Shown one piece after another: positions 7,249-7,921 of a DNA stretch of 7,921 bases. The first letter of the stretch is position 1. The number at the start of each line of letters is the position of its first letter. This DNA comes from a bacterium (GTDB taxonomy: Bacteria > SZUA-79 > Acidulodesulfobacterales > Acidulodesulfobacteraceae): the NCBI GenBank assembly GCA_021791295.1, contig JAJYWW010000094.1:1-7921 (forward strand), in the 5' to 3' direction. Below the pieces are notes generated by a model. It saw only the letters and a list, made by a program, of their open reading frames with translations. It ran no database searches and was not told the origin of the DNA. The position numbers were made by a program, and so were the translations under genes.

Positions 7249-7249
7249 G
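7242..7249 (+). promoter_or_regulatory. Shine-Dalgarno (AGGGTGAG) favouring the pyrR ATG at 7254
   Basis: AGGGTGAG overlaps the lepB stop. Its GGTGA part matches the anti-Shine-Dalgarno and lies 5 bases before ATG 7254. The competing GTG at 7245 lies inside this element and has no purine-rich site upstream. This decides the start in favour of 7254. Confidence 0.6.
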
Positions 7250-7253
7250 TTTA

Positions 7254-7781
7254 ATGTCCAAAAACGGGGTTATAGTCTTTGACGATAAAGAAACAAGCTT
7301 AATTCTTAATGATTTTATAAATAAAATAATAAGTTCGGGTTTAGACTTTAGCAATACCGGAATAATAGGCATAAAAAACGGCGGAATTATTTTGGCCGAT
7401 TTGATAAAAAAAGCCGTCTTAGACAGGTTCGGTATAGACTGTAAAATCGGTTATATAGATATGACGCTTTATCGGGACGACCCGTTTGCCGTTAAAAAAT
7501 CCGGCGATTCCACGGACCTTCCTTTCGATATCAACGGCAGGGAAATTTTACTTGTCGACGATGTTATAAGCAGCGGAAGAACCGTAAGGGCTTCTATAGA
7601 CGAAATATTCGATTTCGGAAGGCCGGCTAAGATTAAACTTGCCGCTTTTATCGATAAAGAAGGAAGAGAATTGCCTATTTGTCCTGATTTTATAGGCAGG
7701 AAAATAAAAGCGGAAAAAAATGAAATAATTAACGTAAATATTACAAGTATAAGCGATAAAAAATTTGTCGAAAAAATATGA
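7254..7781 (+). CDS. pyrR: PyrR-type bifunctional protein: pyr regulator / uracil phosphoribosyltransferase
   Basis: A 175-residue type I phosphoribosyltransferase of the PyrR family. In Bacillus, PyrR binds pyr mRNA in response to UMP/UTP to terminate transcription and also makes UMP from uracil and PRPP. Visible features are the YRDD segment (MTLYRDDPF), PFDINGREI, the PRPP-binding loop LLVDDVISSGRTVRAS (about 99-114) and a C-terminal ELPICPDFIGRKI. Two motifs deviate from the Bacillus form: the usual KTRG loop reads KNGG, and the usual DRGHRELP reads DKEGRELP. These may alter catalysis or RNA binding, but that is inference. The start at 7254 is chosen over GTG 7245 (three residues longer, overlapping the lepB stop as GTGA) because of the AGGGTGAG spacing. 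Its stop overlaps the pyrB start by 4 bases (ATGA), confirming the pyrimidine context. Confidence 0.9.
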   Translation: MSKNGVIVFDDKETSLILNDFINKIISSGLDFSNTGIIGIKNGGIILADLIKKAVLDRFGIDCKIGYIDMTLYRDDPFAVKKSGDSTDLPFDINGREILLVDDVISSGRTVRASIDEIFDFGRPAKIKLAAFIDKEGRELPICPDFIGRKIKAEKNEIINVNITSISDKKFVEKI

Positions 7782-7921
7782 GCTTTCAAAAAAAAGACCT
7801 CATTACTATCAAAGACTTATCGGCATCCGATATTAATTATTTTGTCGAAACCGCAAAAGAATTTAAAAAAATTTCTCTAAAAGACATAAAAAAAGTTCCT
7901 ACGTTAAGGGGAAAAACCGTA
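7778..7921 (+). CDS. pyrB: Aspartate carbamoyltransferase catalytic chain PyrB, 3' end missing
   Basis: The first 48 codons of the enzyme that joins carbamoyl phosphate and aspartate, the committed step of pyrimidine synthesis. The visible protein begins MSFQKKDLITIKDLSASD and ends with KKVPTLRGKTV at the window edge, matching the N-terminus of bacterial ATCases (the DLS helix start and the VPTLRGKTV strand before the carbamoyl-phosphate site). The catalytic motifs lie beyond the window. The ATG overlaps the pyrR stop (ATGA) and has no clear Shine-Dalgarno, so translation is probably coupled to pyrR. Confidence 0.92.
   Translation, partial: MSFQKKDLITIKDLSASDINYFVETAKEFKKISLKDIKKVPTLRGKTV

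Noticed and set aside
1..7921. Mobile element, defence system, CRISPR array or novel gene cluster
   Set aside because: Every long frame on the + strand belongs to a recognised housekeeping family, gaps are under 80 bases apart from rnpB, and no long repeats, att sites or transposase motifs were seen.

Overview
This is an AT-rich stretch of housekeeping genes, all on the + strand and tightly packed. No mobile elements, CRISPR arrays or phage genes are visible. The gene set and its order (sigma-70, tRNA, Nif3-like, zinc-ribbon coiled coil, RNase HI, RNase P RNA, then lepA, lepB, pyrR, pyrB) suggest a Gram-negative bacterium. The layout best fits a low-GC lineage of the former Deltaproteobacteria; an acid-mine type group such as Ca. 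Acidulodesulfobacterales is only a guess. Codons are strongly A/T-biased, with isoleucine very often written ATA.

Region 1 (1-1953): the 3' part of rpoD, the primary sigma factor, whose reading frame is open from base 1 so its start lies off the window. Eight bases after its stop comes a tRNA gene with anticodon CAT and an encoded CCA. It is either elongator Met or, more likely, the lysidine-modified Ile2 that reads ATA.

Region 2 (1962-4330): a Nif3-like dinuclear-metal protein starts 8 bases after the tRNA. A C4 zinc-ribbon coiled-coil protein follows (TTG start, strong Shine-Dalgarno). An RNase HI family protein overlaps it by 4 bases (ATGA).

Region 3 (4305-6518): a sigma-70-type promoter, whose -10 box contains the RNase HI stop codon, leads into class A RNase P RNA (rnpB). 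With no terminator between them, lepA (elongation factor 4) follows 27 bases after the RNA.

Region 4 (6519-7921): a short intergenic gap carries a clear extended -10 promoter. It drives lepB (signal peptidase I), then pyrR, then the start of pyrB (aspartate carbamoyltransferase), which runs off the window. PyrR and PyrB belong to pyrimidine synthesis and its control.

The window covers transcription initiation, tRNA maturation, translation, protein export and pyrimidine synthesis. I found no convincing new system. The points worth attention are gene-boundary traps (rpoD start, Nif3 start, pyrR start), two Shine-Dalgarno-less genes placed directly behind processed structured RNAs, two promoters of matching architecture, and a very reduced A:T-only P3 helix in the RNase P RNA.
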